From: Sva-07 sp963707515 | GTDB taxonomy: Bacteria > Actinomycetota > Acidimicrobiia > Acidimicrobiales > Ilumatobacteraceae | Length of the DNA stretch: 64,000 bases | Reading direction: 5' to 3' | Assembly: GCA_963707515.1 (NCBI GenBank) | Contig: CAVPQI010000001.1 | Coordinates: 1-64,000 of the forward strand | Part shown: piece by piece, positions 35,684 through 45,810 of the stretch | Position numbering within the stretch: the stretch's first letter is position 1 | Layout: each line of letters opens with the position of its first letter | The notes under the pieces: model-generated | The model's input: only the letters and a program-made list of their open reading frames with translations | The model's database searches: none | What the model was told of the DNA's origin: nothing | Translations under genes and position numbers: made by a program

Positions 35684-37117
35684 GTGACCGCCACCACCCC
35701 CGGCGCCGACGAGCGCGCCCTCGACGCCGTGCGCGCCCTCGAGGCATCGGGCATCGTCCACGGTCCCGCGGTCCACGACTCGCGGGCCGTGACCGACGGT
35801 TCGCTGTACGCCTGCCTGCGCGGGCAGCATGCCGACGGCCACGACTTCGCCGCCGCGGCGATCGAAGCCGGCGCCGGAGCAGTGCTGGTCGACCACCTGG
35901 TGCCCGGGGTCGACCCCGCCCGCAGGTCGTCGTCGACGACACCCGGCGCCGCCTCGGCCCGATCGCTGCCCACCTCGCCGGCGACCCGAGCGCCGAACTG
36001 ACGCTGGTCGGCATCACCGGCACCAACGGCAAGACGACGACCGCCGAGCTGATGGCGGCGATCCTGCGCGCCGCCGGACGGCCGACGGGCGTGATCGGCA
36101 CGTTGCACGGGCCGCGCACCACGCCCGAGGCGCCCGAACTGCAGGCCGAGCTGCGGCAGTTCCGCGACGAGGGCGCAGCGGCGGCGGTGCTCGAGGTCTC
36201 CTCGCACGCCCTCGCCTTGCACCGAGCTCGACGGCACCCGATTCGATGCCGTCGTGTTCACCAACCTCGGTCACGACCATCTCGACCTCCACGGGTCGCC
36301 GGAGGAGTACTTCCGGGCCAAGGCGTCGCTGTTCGACGAGGCGTACGCGCCGGTCGGGGTCGTCAACGTCGACGACCCCCACGGTCGGCTGCTCGCCGAC
36401 GCGGCGACGATCCGCGATCGTGCCGTTCTCGATCGACGACGCCGTCGATCTGGCCGTCACGGCCGACCGGCCACCGCTACACCTGGCGCGGGCACGACGT
36501 CGTCGTCCCGCTCGGCGGGCGGTTCAACGTGTCGAACTCGCTGGCCGCGGCGACCACGGCCGAGGCGATCGGCATCGACGCCGACGTCGCCGCCCGAGCC
36601 CTCGCCGGTGTCGCCCAGGTGCCGGGCCGCTTCGAGCTCGTCGACTCGCCGATCGCCCGCCAGCGGGCGATCACCGTCGTCGTCGACTACGCCCACACCC
36701 CCGACGGGCTGGCGAGGTCCTGCTCGACGCGGCGCGCGACCGCCACCGACGGCGCCGTGATCGTCGTCTTCGGCTGCGGTGGCGATCGTGACCGCGACAA
36801 GCGCCCGGAGATGGGTGCGATCGCCGCCGGCGCCGCCGACACGCGTGATCGTCACGTCCGACAACCCGCGCCACGAGTCGCCCGAGGCGATCATCGACGA
36901 CATCGTGGCGGGCATCGACGATGCCCTCCGCAGCCGCGTCTCCACCGAGGCCGACCGGGCCGCGGCGATCTGCCGTGCGATCGCCGTGGCCGCGCGCCGG
37001 CGACGTCGTCGTGATCGCCGGCAAGGGCCACGAGACGGACACAGGACGTTCGCCGACCGCACGATCGACTTCGACGACCGCGCCGTCGCCGCCCGTTGCC
37101 TGGAGGATGCGGCGTGA
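35684..37117 (+). CDS. murE: UDP-MurNAc-tripeptide ligase MurE (multiply frame-broken)
   Basis: MurE adds the third stem-peptide residue. VGITGTNGKTTTAELM is the ATP loop, SSHALAL and NLGHDHLDLHGSPEEYF follow, and DNPR in VIVTSDNPRHES is the meso-diaminopimelate-selecting motif, so this cell wall should contain meso-DAP. Frame corrections are needed near 35919 (net two extra), 36223, 36413, 36471, 36713 (net two), 36741, 36841, 36992, 37038 and 37045. At 36713, family spacing (YAHTPDGLE then VVFGCGGDRD) favours two extra bases over a lost one. Corrected length is about 475 aa. The GTG start is four bases after the ftsI stop. The stop overlaps mraY directly, so murF is absent here. Confidence 0.9.
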
Positions 37118-38172
37118 TCGCCATCATGCTCGCCGGGGCGACGGCGATGTTGGTGTCGCTGTTCGGCACCCGTTGGCTGATCGTCTTCTTCCGCAGTCGA
37201 GGACAGGGTCAGCCGATCCTCGGCAAGGAGGACCACGGTCCCGAGCACCACATGCACAAGCAGGGCACGCCGACGATGGGGGGCATCGCCATCGTCGTCG
37301 CCGCCCTCGTCGGATGGCTCGTTGCCCACGTGCGCCCCGGGCTGGCGTTCTCCGACCAGTCGATGATCGTCTGGGTCGGGGTCCTGTTCATGGCCCTGAT
37401 GGGGTTCCTCGACGACTTCATCAAGGTCCGCAAGCGGCACAACCGCGGGATCTTCTGGAAGCAGAAGAACTACATCACGATGCTCGCTCAGCTTCGGCAT
37501 GGCCTGGTGGCTCGTCGCCAGCACCGGCATCTCGGAGACGATCTCGGTCACCCGCGCGGTCGGCCCGGGCTCGAGGTGCCGACGTTCGTGTGGGTGATCT
37601 TTGCCGGGCTCGTGATCTGGGCGACGACGAACGCCGTCAACGTCACCGACGGCCTCGACGGGCTGGCCGCCGGCTCGGCGCTGATGGGCTTCGCCGCGTT
37701 CACGATCATCGCCTACTGGGCGCTTCCGCAACCCCGACATCTACAGCACGGTCGTCAACCCGCTCGACCTGGGCGTGTTCGCCGCCGCGTTCGCCGGCGG
37801 CTGCCTCGGGCTTCCTGTGGTGGAACGCCGCGCCGGCGCGGATCTTCATGGGCGACGTCGGCGCATTGGCCATCGGCTCGGCGCTGGCGTTCCTCGCCCT
37901 GACGCTGAACACCACGCTGCTGCTGGTGCTGATCTGCGGCATCAACGTGATGGAAGCCGGTTCGGTCGCCATCCAGATGGGTGTGCTTCAAGGCCAGCGG
38001 TCGCCGCAAGCGACTGTTCCGGATGTCGCCGATCCACCACCACTTCGAGCTGATCGGCTGGCCGGAGACCACGGTGATCATCCGCTTCTGGCTGATCTCG
38101 GCGATCTGCGTGGCTGCAGCGTTGGCGATCTTCATCGCCGACTTCACCGACCTGACAGCGGGGACCGGATGA
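37114..38172 (+). CDS. mraY: Phospho-MurNAc-pentapeptide translocase MraY (frame broken 5 times)
   Basis: The integral membrane enzyme that makes lipid I from UDP-MurNAc-pentapeptide and undecaprenyl phosphate. Landmarks: KQGTPTMGG, DDFIKVRKRHNRG, NAVNVTDGLDGLAAGS (catalytic Asp region), RIFMGDVGALAIGSAL and SPIHHHFELIGWPE. Ten membrane segments are expected and most are visible. One base must be removed near 37492, 37723, 37811 and 37986, and a net of two near 37569. Four of the five breaks are a C in front of TTC. GTG start overlaps the murE stop; the stop overlaps murD. Confidence 0.92.
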
Positions 38173-39568
38173 CGCGGGCGTTGGTGTACGGACTGGCGGT
38201 CGCCGGCGAGTCGACGGTGCGCGCCCTGCGCGCCCGTGGGATCGACGTGCTGGTCGCCGACGACGACACCAGCGCCGCCCGCCGCGAGCTCGCGGTGGCC
38301 CTCGATGTGGATCTCGTCGTCGCCCCCGACGACGACGAGGTCGAGCGGCTGGTCCGCGCCGTCGACTTCGTCAGCCCGGCGCCGGGCGTGCCCGAGACGC
38401 ATCCCGTCGTTCGCGCCGCGCAGGCCGCCGACGTGGCGTTGCTGTCGCGAGATCGAGCTCGCCTACCGGTGGGAGCAGGAACGTCCGGGCGGCCCGCGTC
38501 CGATGCTGGCGGTCACCGGCACCGACGGCAAGACGACGACGACCCTGCTGACGGTGGCGATGCTGACCGCCGCCGGCGTGCGCACCATCGACGCGGGCAA
38601 CACCGACGACGCCACTCGTCGACGCCATCGACCTCGACGTCGACGCGTTCGTCGTCGAGTGCACCAGCTTCCGCCTCGCCTGGACGCCGACGTTCCGCGC
38701 CGAAGCCGCAGCCTGGCTCAACCTCGCCCCCGACCACCTCAACTGGCACCGGTCGATGGCCACCTACGAGGCCGCCAAGGCCCAGATCTGGGCCAACCAA
38801 CGCCCCGACGACGCGGCGATCGGCTTCGCCGACGATGCCGTCGTGCTGCGTCGACTCGCCGAGGCGCCCGGTCGTCGACGTGACGTTCGGCCGCGTCGAC
38901 GCCGACTACCACGTCGCCGACGGCCATCTGGTCGGACCCTCGGGGCCGATCGCCGAGATCGCCTCGATGCGCCGCAGCCTTCCGCACGACATCACCAACG
39001 CGCTCGCCGCGTCGGCGCTCGTGCTGGAGAGCGGACTCGCCGGCACCGACGCCGTCGCCGCCGCCCTGGCGACGTTCCAGGGACCACCGCATCGGCTCGA
39101 AGCGATCGGCACGTGGGACGGCGTCACCTGGTTCAACGACTCGAAGGCGACGACACCCCACGCCGCCGCGGCGGCGATCCGCTCGTTCGAGCACGTCGTG
39201 CTGATCGCCGGCGGCTACGACAAGGACGTCGACCTGACCGAGATGGCCGCCGACGCCGACCGCGTCGACGCCGTGATCGCCGTCGGCGCCACCGCGCCGG
39301 CGATCGCCGACGCGTTCGCCACCGTCGGGCGGGTGGAGATCGTCGACGGGCTCGCCGACGCGGTCCCTTGGCGCGCTCCATCGCCCACCCCGGGTCGACC
39401 GTCCTGCTCTCGCCGGGCTGCGCCAGCTTCGACCACTACCGCAACTTCGAGGCCCGCGGCGAACACTTCCGGGCCCTCGCCCTTGCACTGCACGACGCGG
39501 CACTGCACGACGACCCTTCTGCCCGACGCCTCGACGAACCGACCCCTGACCGGGAGGACCTCCGATGA
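38169..39568 (+). CDS. murD: UDP-MurNAc-Ala-D-Glu ligase MurD (frame broken 4 times)
   Basis: MurD adds D-glutamate to UDP-MurNAc-L-alanine. The N-terminal nucleotide fold is ALVYGLAVAGESTVRALRARG, the ATP loop AVTGTDGKTTTTLL, then LNLAPDHLNWH, TWFNDSKATTPHAA and LLSPGCASFDHYRNFEARGE, typical MurD motifs. One base is extra near 38448, 38608 and 38870; near 39365 the shift is either two extra or one lost. Corrected length is about 465 aa. ATG overlaps the mraY stop, and its own TGA overlaps the ftsW ATG. Confidence 0.9.
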
Positions 39569-40809
39569 CCAGCACGCTCACCGTCGCCGATCGCCGCCGC
39601 GCCACCCTCGAACGGATGCACGGGACGTCGGCCCGTCCGACGGCACCGGCTCGGCGCCGACGTCGTGCCGTCGCCCGCCGCGAGGACGTCGAGCCGCTGG
39701 CGACGACGCTCGGTCCGCCGCCCGGCACGTTCTACGCCATCGCCGGCGTGGTCGGTGTCCTCGTGACGCTCGGCCTGGTGATGGTGCTGTCGGCATCGGC
39801 GGTCACCGAGGCCAACCTCGGCCGCTCCCCGTACGGCGTGTTCGCCAAGCAGGCGATGTGGGCCGCGTTCGGCCTCGTCGCCATCGTGGTGATGATCAAG
39901 GTGCCGTACCGGCTGTGGCAGCGGTTGTCGATCCTCGTCGCCGTCGTCGCCGCGGCGGCGATGTTCGCCCCGTTCGCTCCCGGCATCGGGGCCACCGTCA
40001 ACGGCGCCCGATCATGGATCTACCTCGGCCCGTTCAGCCTCCAGCCGTCGGAGTTCTTGAAGGTCGCCGTGGTCATCCTCGCCGCCGACTTGTTGGCGCG
40101 CCGCTCGAACGCCCGCCGCGAAGGCACCCGTTCGCTGATCCCGCTCGCCACGCTCGCCGTCGTCGCCGCCGGTCTGTCGTTGGCGCAGGGCGACCTCGGT
40201 TCGGCGATCGTCCTCGGGGCGATCGTGCTCAGCGTGGCGTGGATCGGCGGCGTCGCGGCAACCCCGCTGGCGGCGATGGCTGGCACGGCCCTCGCCGGTG
40301 CGCTGTTGTTCGTGGTCTCCAGCCCTCGTCGCCTCGACCGCTTCACGGCGTTCCTCAACGTCGCCGAGGAGAAGGACCACCTCGCCTACCAGACGTATCA
40401 GGGCTACCTGAGCATGGCGTCGGGCGGCCTCGGTGGCTCCGGTATCGGGGGCAGCAACGGCAAGCTCGGCTACCTGCCGTACGCCCACAGCGACTTCATC
40501 TTCGCCGTCATCGCCGACGAGCTCGGCCTGATCGGCACCATCGCCGTGCTCGGTGGGTTCGTCGTGCTCGTCGGGCTCGGCATCCAGGTCGCCCTCGCCG
40601 CACCCGACCGCTTCGGGATGCTGCTCGCCGGCGGCATCGCCACCTGGTTCGCCGTCCAGGCGATCATCAACGTCGGCGGCGTCACCGGGCTGATGCCCGT
40701 CACCGGGCTCACGCTGCCGTTCTTCTCCGCCGGGGGCAGCTCGCTGTTCGTCAGCATGGTCGCCGTCGGGCTGCTGCTCAGCGTCGCCCGCCGGCTCAAC
40801 AGCCGATGA
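39565..40809 (+). CDS. ftsW: Lipid II polymerase FtsW
   Basis: A SEDS glycosyltransferase that polymerises lipid II at the septum with FtsI. The 414 aa protein has a basic N-terminal tail of about 50 residues, ten membrane segments, the conserved GARSWIYLGPFSLQPSEFLK region, HSDFIFAVIADELGLIG and the C-terminal FFSAGGSSLFVSMVAVG. The frame is intact. It overlaps murD and murG by four bases each (ATGA). Confidence 0.95.
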   Translation: MTSTLTVADRRRATLERMHGTSARPTAPARRRRRAVARREDVEPLATTLGPPPGTFYAIAGVVGVLVTLGLVMVLSASAVTEANLGRSPYGVFAKQAMWAAFGLVAIVVMIKVPYRLWQRLSILVAVVAAAAMFAPFAPGIGATVNGARSWIYLGPFSLQPSEFLKVAVVILAADLLARRSNARREGTRSLIPLATLAVVAAGLSLAQGDLGSAIVLGAIVLSVAWIGGVAATPLAAMAGTALAGALLFVVSSPRRLDRFTAFLNVAEEKDHLAYQTYQGYLSMASGGLGGSGIGGSNGKLGYLPYAHSDFIFAVIADELGLIGTIAVLGGFVVLVGLGIQVALAAPDRFGMLLAGGIATWFAVQAIINVGGVTGLMPVTGLTLPFFSAGGSSLFVSMVAVGLLLSVARRLNSR

Positions 40810-41946
40810 CCGGCGCGGCGCCCGCCGCGGCGACCGATCAGACCCCGTGCTTCGCCGTCGTCACCGGCGGTGGGACGGCGGGCCACGTGCTGCCGGCGCT
40901 GGCCGTCGCCGACGCCCTCGTCGCGGCGGGACATCGCGCCGCCACGATCCGCTACGTCGGCGCCCAGCGCGGCATCGAGACCGCGCCTGTTGCCGGCGAC
41001 GCCCTACCCCCACGAGTTCCTCGACGTCGTCGGCTTCCAGCGTCGCTTCGACCGCCGCAACGCCGGGTTCGTGCCGAAGATGTTGCGCGCCGCCAACGCC
41101 GCGACGGCCCTGCTGCGTCGCTGGCGCCCCTCGGTCGTCGTGTCGGTGGGCGGCTACGCCAGCATGCCCGCCGTGTTCGCCGCGCGGCGCCTGCGGATCC
41201 CCGTCGTCGTCGTGTCCTACGACCGCACGCCTGGCCGCGCCAGCCGCCTGGCCGCTCGCCGTGCCGCGGCGTGCGCCGTCGCCTTCGATCGCTCACCGTT
41301 GCCACGGGCCCGGCTCACCGGGGCCCCGGTCCGCCAGGCGATCCTCGACGTACGCCGCACCGGCGACGCCCGTGACGAGGCCCGGCGCTCGCTCGGCGTC
41401 GACGACGACCGTTTCCTGGTCGCCGTGATGGGTGGCTCGCAAGGCTCGGGCGTGCTCAACCAGGCGATCGCCACCTACGTCGAAGACCATCGCGACGACA
41501 CCGGCCTGGCCGTGCGCCAGATCGCCGGTGAACGGTTCGCCGACACGATCACGCCCGTCGCCGGGGCGGTGCTCCACCAGGTGGTCGCCTACGAGGCCGA
41601 CATGCCGGCCGTGTACGCCGGGTGCGACCTGCTCGTCGGGCGCGGAGGAGCGAGCACCGTGCACGAGGTGGCGGCGACCGGCACCCCGGCGGTGCTCGTG
41701 CCGTGGGTCGACGCCACCGACGACCACCAGACCGACAACGTCCGCTGGCTGAGCGAGGTCGGCGGGGCGGTGCTGCTCGCCGAGTCCGACGTCGCCTCGC
41801 TCGGCCGCGTGATCGATGAGCTGCGGGCCGATCCGGAGCGACGGGCCGATCTCGCTGCCGCCGCAGCACAGCGTGGTGCCATCCATCACACCGGCGCCCT
41901 GGCCGGGCTGATCGAGGATGTGGCCCTAGCATCGCAGCCATCGTGA
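40806..41946 (+). CDS. murG: Lipid II synthase MurG (one frame break)
   Basis: GT28 transferase that adds GlcNAc to lipid I on the inner membrane face. VTGGGTAGHVLPALAVADAL is the N-terminal diphosphate-binding loop, YVGAQRGIET follows, then after one extra base near 40982 the frame continues with RLLPATPYPHEFLDV, VVSVGGYASMPAVFAA, MGGSQGS and GRGGASTVHEVAATGTPAVL. Corrected length is 379 aa. ATG overlaps the ftsW stop; the stop overlaps the GTG of murC. Confidence 0.93.
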
Positions 41947-43418
41947 CGACCACCACGACGACCTCACCCCCGCCCGCCGTGGCTGCCCTCACCGCCCAGC
42001 CGGTTCCGGTGCGCGACGTCCCGCGCCCGCCGCTCGACCTCAGCCGGCCGCGCCGGTTGCACGTGATCGGCGTCGGTGGGCCCGGCATGAGTGCCATCGC
42101 CATCGCCCTCGCCGAGATGGGGCACAGCGTGTCGGGCTCCGACCTGCGCGAGCACCCGGTCCTCGAGCGCGTCCGGGCGGCGAACGTCGACGTCCACATC
42201 GGCCACGACCGGTCGCTCGTCCATGGCGTCGATGCCGTCACCGCCTCGACGGCGATCCCGGAGGGCAACATCGAACTCGCCGAAGCGCGGGCGATCGGCA
42301 CCACCGTGCTCCGCCGCGCCGGCATGCTGGCGTCGATCTGCGCCCAGGCGAAGTCGCTCGCCGTCGCCGGCACGCACGGCAAGACGACGACCACGTCGAT
42401 GCTGATGCTGATCCTCGCCGAGGCCGGGTTGCGGCCGAGCTTCGTCGTCGGCGGTGACGTCACCGACGTCGGCACCGGGGCACAGTGGACATCGGGGGAG
42501 TGGCTCGTCGTCGAGGCCGACGAGAGCGACGGCACACAGCTCGAGCTGCCGCTGTACGGGACGATCCTCACCAACGTCGACATCGACCACCTCGACTTCT
42601 ACGGCTCCTTCGACGGCGTGGTGGCTGGTTTCGACACCTACCTCGCCCAGGTCCCCGGCCCGCGGGTGGTGTGTGGCGACGACCCGATCGGCGCCGAGCT
42701 CGCCCGCCGGCACGAGGCGATCACCTACGGCCTCGGCGAGGGCAACGAGTACCGGGCGGTCGACGTCGAGCCGGCACACGGCTCGTTCACCTTCACCATC
42801 GAACACCACACCGCCGACGACGGTGTACGCACGCTCGGACGCATCGCGCTGCCGTTGCGCGGCTTGCACAACGTCGCCAACGCCACCGGCGCGGCGGCGA
42901 TGGCGTTGTCCATCGGCGTCGCCTTCGACGATGTCACCGCGGCGCTCTCACGCTTCGGCGGGGTTGCCCGGCGCTTCGACATCCGCGGCAGCGACGGCGG
43001 TGCGACGTTCGTCGACGACTACGCCCACCTGCCGACCGAGATCGACGCCGTGCTCGCCGCAGCTCGAGACAGTGGCGACGACTGGCGGCGGGTGATCGCC
43101 GTGTTCCAACCGAACCGCTACCACCGCATCGCCGAGATGTGGCACGAGTACGGTCGGGCGTTCGTCAACGCCGACGTCGTCGTGCTGACCGACATCTACG
43201 CGTCGGGCACGACGCCGATCCCCGGCGTCACCGGCAAGCTGATCGTCAACGCCGTCACCGAGGCCGACCCCGGCCGGCGCGTCGTGTGGTTGCCACGCCG
43301 CGAGGACCTCGTCGCCTTCCTCGCCGGTGAGGTCCGCGACGGTGACGTGTGCATCTCGATGGGCTGTGGCGACATCGCCACCCTGCCCGCGGAGATCCTC
43401 GATGCCCGGCACCGCTGA
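41943..43418 (+). CDS. murC: UDP-MurNAc-L-alanine ligase MurC
   Basis: The first amino-acid ligase of the peptidoglycan precursor pathway. The 491 aa protein has a Thr/Pro-rich N-terminal extension of about 35 residues, HVIGVGGPGMSAIAIALAEMG, the ATP loop AVAGTHGKTTTTSML, VVEADESDGTQL, TNVDIDHLDFYG and VFQPNRYHRIAEMW. The frame is intact. GTG overlaps the murG stop and the gene overlaps murB by 17 bases. Confidence 0.95.
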   Translation: MTTTTTTSPPPAVAALTAQPVPVRDVPRPPLDLSRPRRLHVIGVGGPGMSAIAIALAEMGHSVSGSDLREHPVLERVRAANVDVHIGHDRSLVHGVDAVTASTAIPEGNIELAEARAIGTTVLRRAGMLASICAQAKSLAVAGTHGKTTTTSMLMLILAEAGLRPSFVVGGDVTDVGTGAQWTSGEWLVVEADESDGTQLELPLYGTILTNVDIDHLDFYGSFDGVVAGFDTYLAQVPGPRVVCGDDPIGAELARRHEAITYGLGEGNEYRAVDVEPAHGSFTFTIEHHTADDGVRTLGRIALPLRGLHNVANATGAAAMALSIGVAFDDVTAALSRFGGVARRFDIRGSDGGATFVDDYAHLPTEIDAVLAAARDSGDDWRRVIAVFQPNRYHRIAEMWHEYGRAFVNADVVVLTDIYASGTTPIPGVTGKLIVNAVTEADPGRRVVWLPRREDLVAFLAGEVRDGDVCISMGCGDIATLPAEILDARHR

Positions 43419-44451
43419 GCCGCACGCTGACGAGCAGGCGCTTGCCACGGCCATCCGCCTGCTCGGCGGGTTGCGCCAGGACGGTGGGCTCGCCGAGCGC
43501 GCCGTCCCGCTGGCACCGTTGACCACGTATCGCGTCGGCGGGTCGGCGGCGCTGTTCGTGCGCGCCGGGCGTGGCGACTTGGCGCGCGTCGCCGAGGCGG
43601 CGCAGGCATCCGGGCTGCCGGTGCTCGTCGTCGGTCGCGGGTCGAACATGCTCGTCGCCGACGCCGGCTTCCACGGCATCGCCGTGACGCTGGTCGGGAG
43701 CGAGGACGGCGTCGACATCGATCCGTCGACGGCGATCGTCCGCGCCGGCGCCGGCGTGGCGTTACCGGTGCTCGCGCGCAAGACCGCGGCGAGCACGCTG
43801 ACCGGCTTCGAGTGGGCCGTCGGTGTGCCCGGTTCGATCGGTGGGGCGGTGCGGATGAACGCCGGCGGGCACGGCTCGGACATGGCGTCGTGCCTGCTCG
43901 ATGTCGTCGTTGCCGACCTCGACGAGCCGTCTGCGGCGGAGCGCACGCTCGACGTCGCCGACCTCGGCCTCGGTTTCCGTTCCAGCGCGCTCCCGCCGAA
44001 TGCGGTCGTCCTCGAGGCGCGCCTGCAGCTGGCGCCGGGCGATGCGGCGGCCGCCAAGCGGCTGATCGACGAGATCGTCGCCTGGCGACGAGCGAACCAG
44101 CCTGGCGGCCAGAACGCCGGGTCGGTGTTCGTCAACCCGGTGCCCGGCGAGGTGACGTGCGGCGCACTGATCGACGCCGCCGGCCTGCGCGGCCTGCGCA
44201 TCGGCAGCGCCGCCGTGTCCGACAAGCACGCCAACTTCATCCAGGCCGACGACGGGGGGACGGCGAGCGACGTCCGTGCCGTGATGCGCGAAGTGGCACG
44301 GCGGGTCGAGGAACACAGCGGGCACCGGCTGCGCACCGAGGTTCGGCTGGTCGGCTTCGACCAGGCGAGCGAGGACGGGGCGCACGAGAACCAGGCGAAC
44401 ACGGCCCAGGCGAACACGGCCCAGGCGAACACGGCCCAGGCGAACGAGTGA
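43402..44451 (+). CDS. murB: UDP-N-acetylenolpyruvoylglucosamine reductase MurB
   Basis: An FAD enzyme reducing enolpyruvyl-UDP-GlcNAc to UDP-MurNAc with NADPH. The 349 aa protein has TTYRVGGSAALFVRAG, VVGRGSNMLVADAGF, the core GVPGSIGGAVRMNAGGHG, NAGSVFVNP, and the proton-donor serine in GSAAVSDKHANFIQ. I chose ATG 43402, inside the end of murC. The last 19 residues are four imperfect copies of QANTA, encoded by a 15-bp tandem repeat and not part of the MurB fold. The TGA overlaps the ftsQ ATG. Confidence 0.95.
   Translation: MPGTAEPHADEQALATAIRLLGGLRQDGGLAERAVPLAPLTTYRVGGSAALFVRAGRGDLARVAEAAQASGLPVLVVGRGSNMLVADAGFHGIAVTLVGSEDGVDIDPSTAIVRAGAGVALPVLARKTAASTLTGFEWAVGVPGSIGGAVRMNAGGHGSDMASCLLDVVVADLDEPSAAERTLDVADLGLGFRSSALPPNAVVLEARLQLAPGDAAAAKRLIDEIVAWRRANQPGGQNAGSVFVNPVPGEVTCGALIDAAGLRGLRIGSAAVSDKHANFIQADDGGTASDVRAVMREVARRVEEHSGHRLRTEVRLVGFDQASEDGAHENQANTAQANTAQANTAQANE
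44392..44448 (+). repeat. 15-bp tandem repeat at the 3' end of murB
   Basis: Three full copies plus a partial copy of CAGGCGAACACGGCC, in frame and encoding QANTA repeats. It probably arose by replication slippage and is tolerated because it lies after the conserved fold. Confidence 0.9.
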
Positions 44452-45633
44452 TGCGCTGGCGCCGACGTCCCAAGGAGGAACCGACCACGATCGAACCGAC
44501 GGGCACCGTGACGCTCGTCCACCGCGCCGCCGACACGTCGACCTTGGCGCCCGGCGAGGACGCTCCCGTGGCCGATCCGCTGCTGCTCGACGAGCTCTCC
44601 CGGGCCTTCGCCGACAACGAGGCGGGCGGGGCCGAAGACGGCGATGGCGATGGCGATGGCGATGGCGATGGCGCATGGCGGCAAGCGTGCCGGTGCGAGC
44701 GGGCCCAAGCGGCCGACGATCAGCATCGGCGGCACCGACGACGACCTGCCGGACCCGGTGTATCTCGACGACGCCCTCGGCGACGCCGACGCCTCGTCGG
44801 GACCGGTGTTCATCGACGACGACGGCAGCAGCGACGCCGTGCTGCCCAAGGAGGCCACGACGCCGGGCATCGAGCCCCGGCTGCGCCAGCGCCGCATCGG
44901 AGTCCGCCGGGCGGCGAGCCGCAAGCGACTGTGGTGGGCGCTCGGCATCGGCGGCGTGCTCGCCGTGATCATCGGTGTCCTCGCCGTGCTCGGCTCGTCG
45001 CTGTTCGCGGTCGACGACGTCACGGTGACCGGCAACGTCTACACCGATGCCGCCCAGCTGCAAGCGATCGTCGACGACATCGAGGGCACCCCGACGCTGC
45101 TCGTCGACACACAGGAGATCGAGGCGCGCCTCGAGGCGATCCCGTGGGTCGAAGCGGCGCGGGTGTCGACCGACTTCCCGGATCGGGCGTCGATCGAGAT
45201 CCGCGAGCGGACCCCGGTGGCCGCCGTGCCGGGAACCGACGGGCGGGTGCGCGTGCTCGACGCCGACGGCAGGATCCTGGCGGTCATCGACGGGCAACCG
45301 GTCGCCCTGGCGTGGATCTCCGGCCCCGGCGCGCTCGACGCGCCGGCGGGCGAGTTCGCTCCGATCGGCTACCAGGAGGCGGCGGCCCTCGTCACCAAGC
45401 TGACGCCGACGATCCGTGGCCAGCTCGATTCGCTGATGGTCACCCCCGACGGCGCCGATCTGGTGCTGATGTTGAACCGTCCGTCGGGTCCGCTCGAGGT
45501 GCGCTTCGGCTCGGCGATCGGCGACAACGCGCAGATCGAGAAGCTGGTGCGCTTGGAGCGGGCGTTGGAAGACGTGGTCGATCGACCGGCCACCGTGATC
45601 GACGTGTCGACAACCGAAGTCACAGTACGGTGA
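44451..45633 (+). CDS. ftsQ: Cell division protein FtsQ (one frame break)
   Basis: A bitopic divisome protein linking FtsL to early components. A long acidic/basic cytoplasmic part of about 160 residues is followed by one membrane helix (LWWALGIGGVLAVIIGVLAVL). Then comes a POTRA domain beginning FAVDDVTVTGNVYTDAAQLQ and including ARLEAIPWVEAARVS, and an FtsQ C-terminal domain. Within the cytoplasmic part a GGCGAT x5 run encodes DG repeats. Directly after it one base is extra (near 44673), and the frame then continues as HGGKRAGASGPKRPT. Corrected length is 393 aa. Confidence 0.88.
44640..44673 (+). repeat. GGCGAT hexanucleotide run in ftsQ
   Basis: Five copies of GGCGAT (44640-44669) followed by GGCG. 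It encodes alternating Gly-Asp in the cytoplasmic tail of FtsQ. The frame break lies at its downstream edge, so this could be a genuine slippage (phase-variable-like) site or a sequencing error promoted by the repeat. Confidence 0.85.
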
Positions 45634-45780
45634 GGCGCGGTACGGTAGGACCACACGTACGGCGCCCACGCACGCCACATCCCGCGACTCAGCTCCCGAA
45701 GTTCCCAGTTTCCCGGGTCTCGACCTGGCAGGATGTTGCGCAGCCCTTTTCCGGATTGCCCGGCTGAAACGAACGGATAC

Positions 45781-45810
45781 ATGAACCAACACACTCGGAG
45801 GACCCGCTGA
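45781..45810 (+). CDS. Possible nine-codon leader peptide before ftsZ
   Basis: ATG 45781 opens a nine-codon frame reading MNQHTRRTR whose TGA (45808-45810) shares its A with the ftsZ ATG. The GGAGGA that serves ftsZ (45797-45802) lies inside it. No convincing ribosome-binding site precedes it. It may be chance, or a coupled leader whose basic codons influence ftsZ translation. Confidence 0.25.
   Translation: MNQHTRRTR

Noticed and set aside
32041..38172. True pseudogenisation of rsmH, ftsL, ftsI, murE and mraY
   Set aside because: All catalytic motifs are intact, breaks are almost only extra bases, and the genes are essential; sequence error explains this better.
32251..39370. Insertions placed exactly at codon boundaries, hinting at a recoding system
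   Set aside because: Most can be placed at a boundary, but also inside the wobble position; in dnaE near 59319 the best repair (GAG from GTAG) lies within a codon, so no boundary rule holds.
36921..41375. A 1,484-codon plus-strand open frame spanning murE to murG
   Set aside because: It merely threads pieces of real frames of murE, mraY, murD and murG with shadow sequence between them; no single protein of this kind exists in any family.
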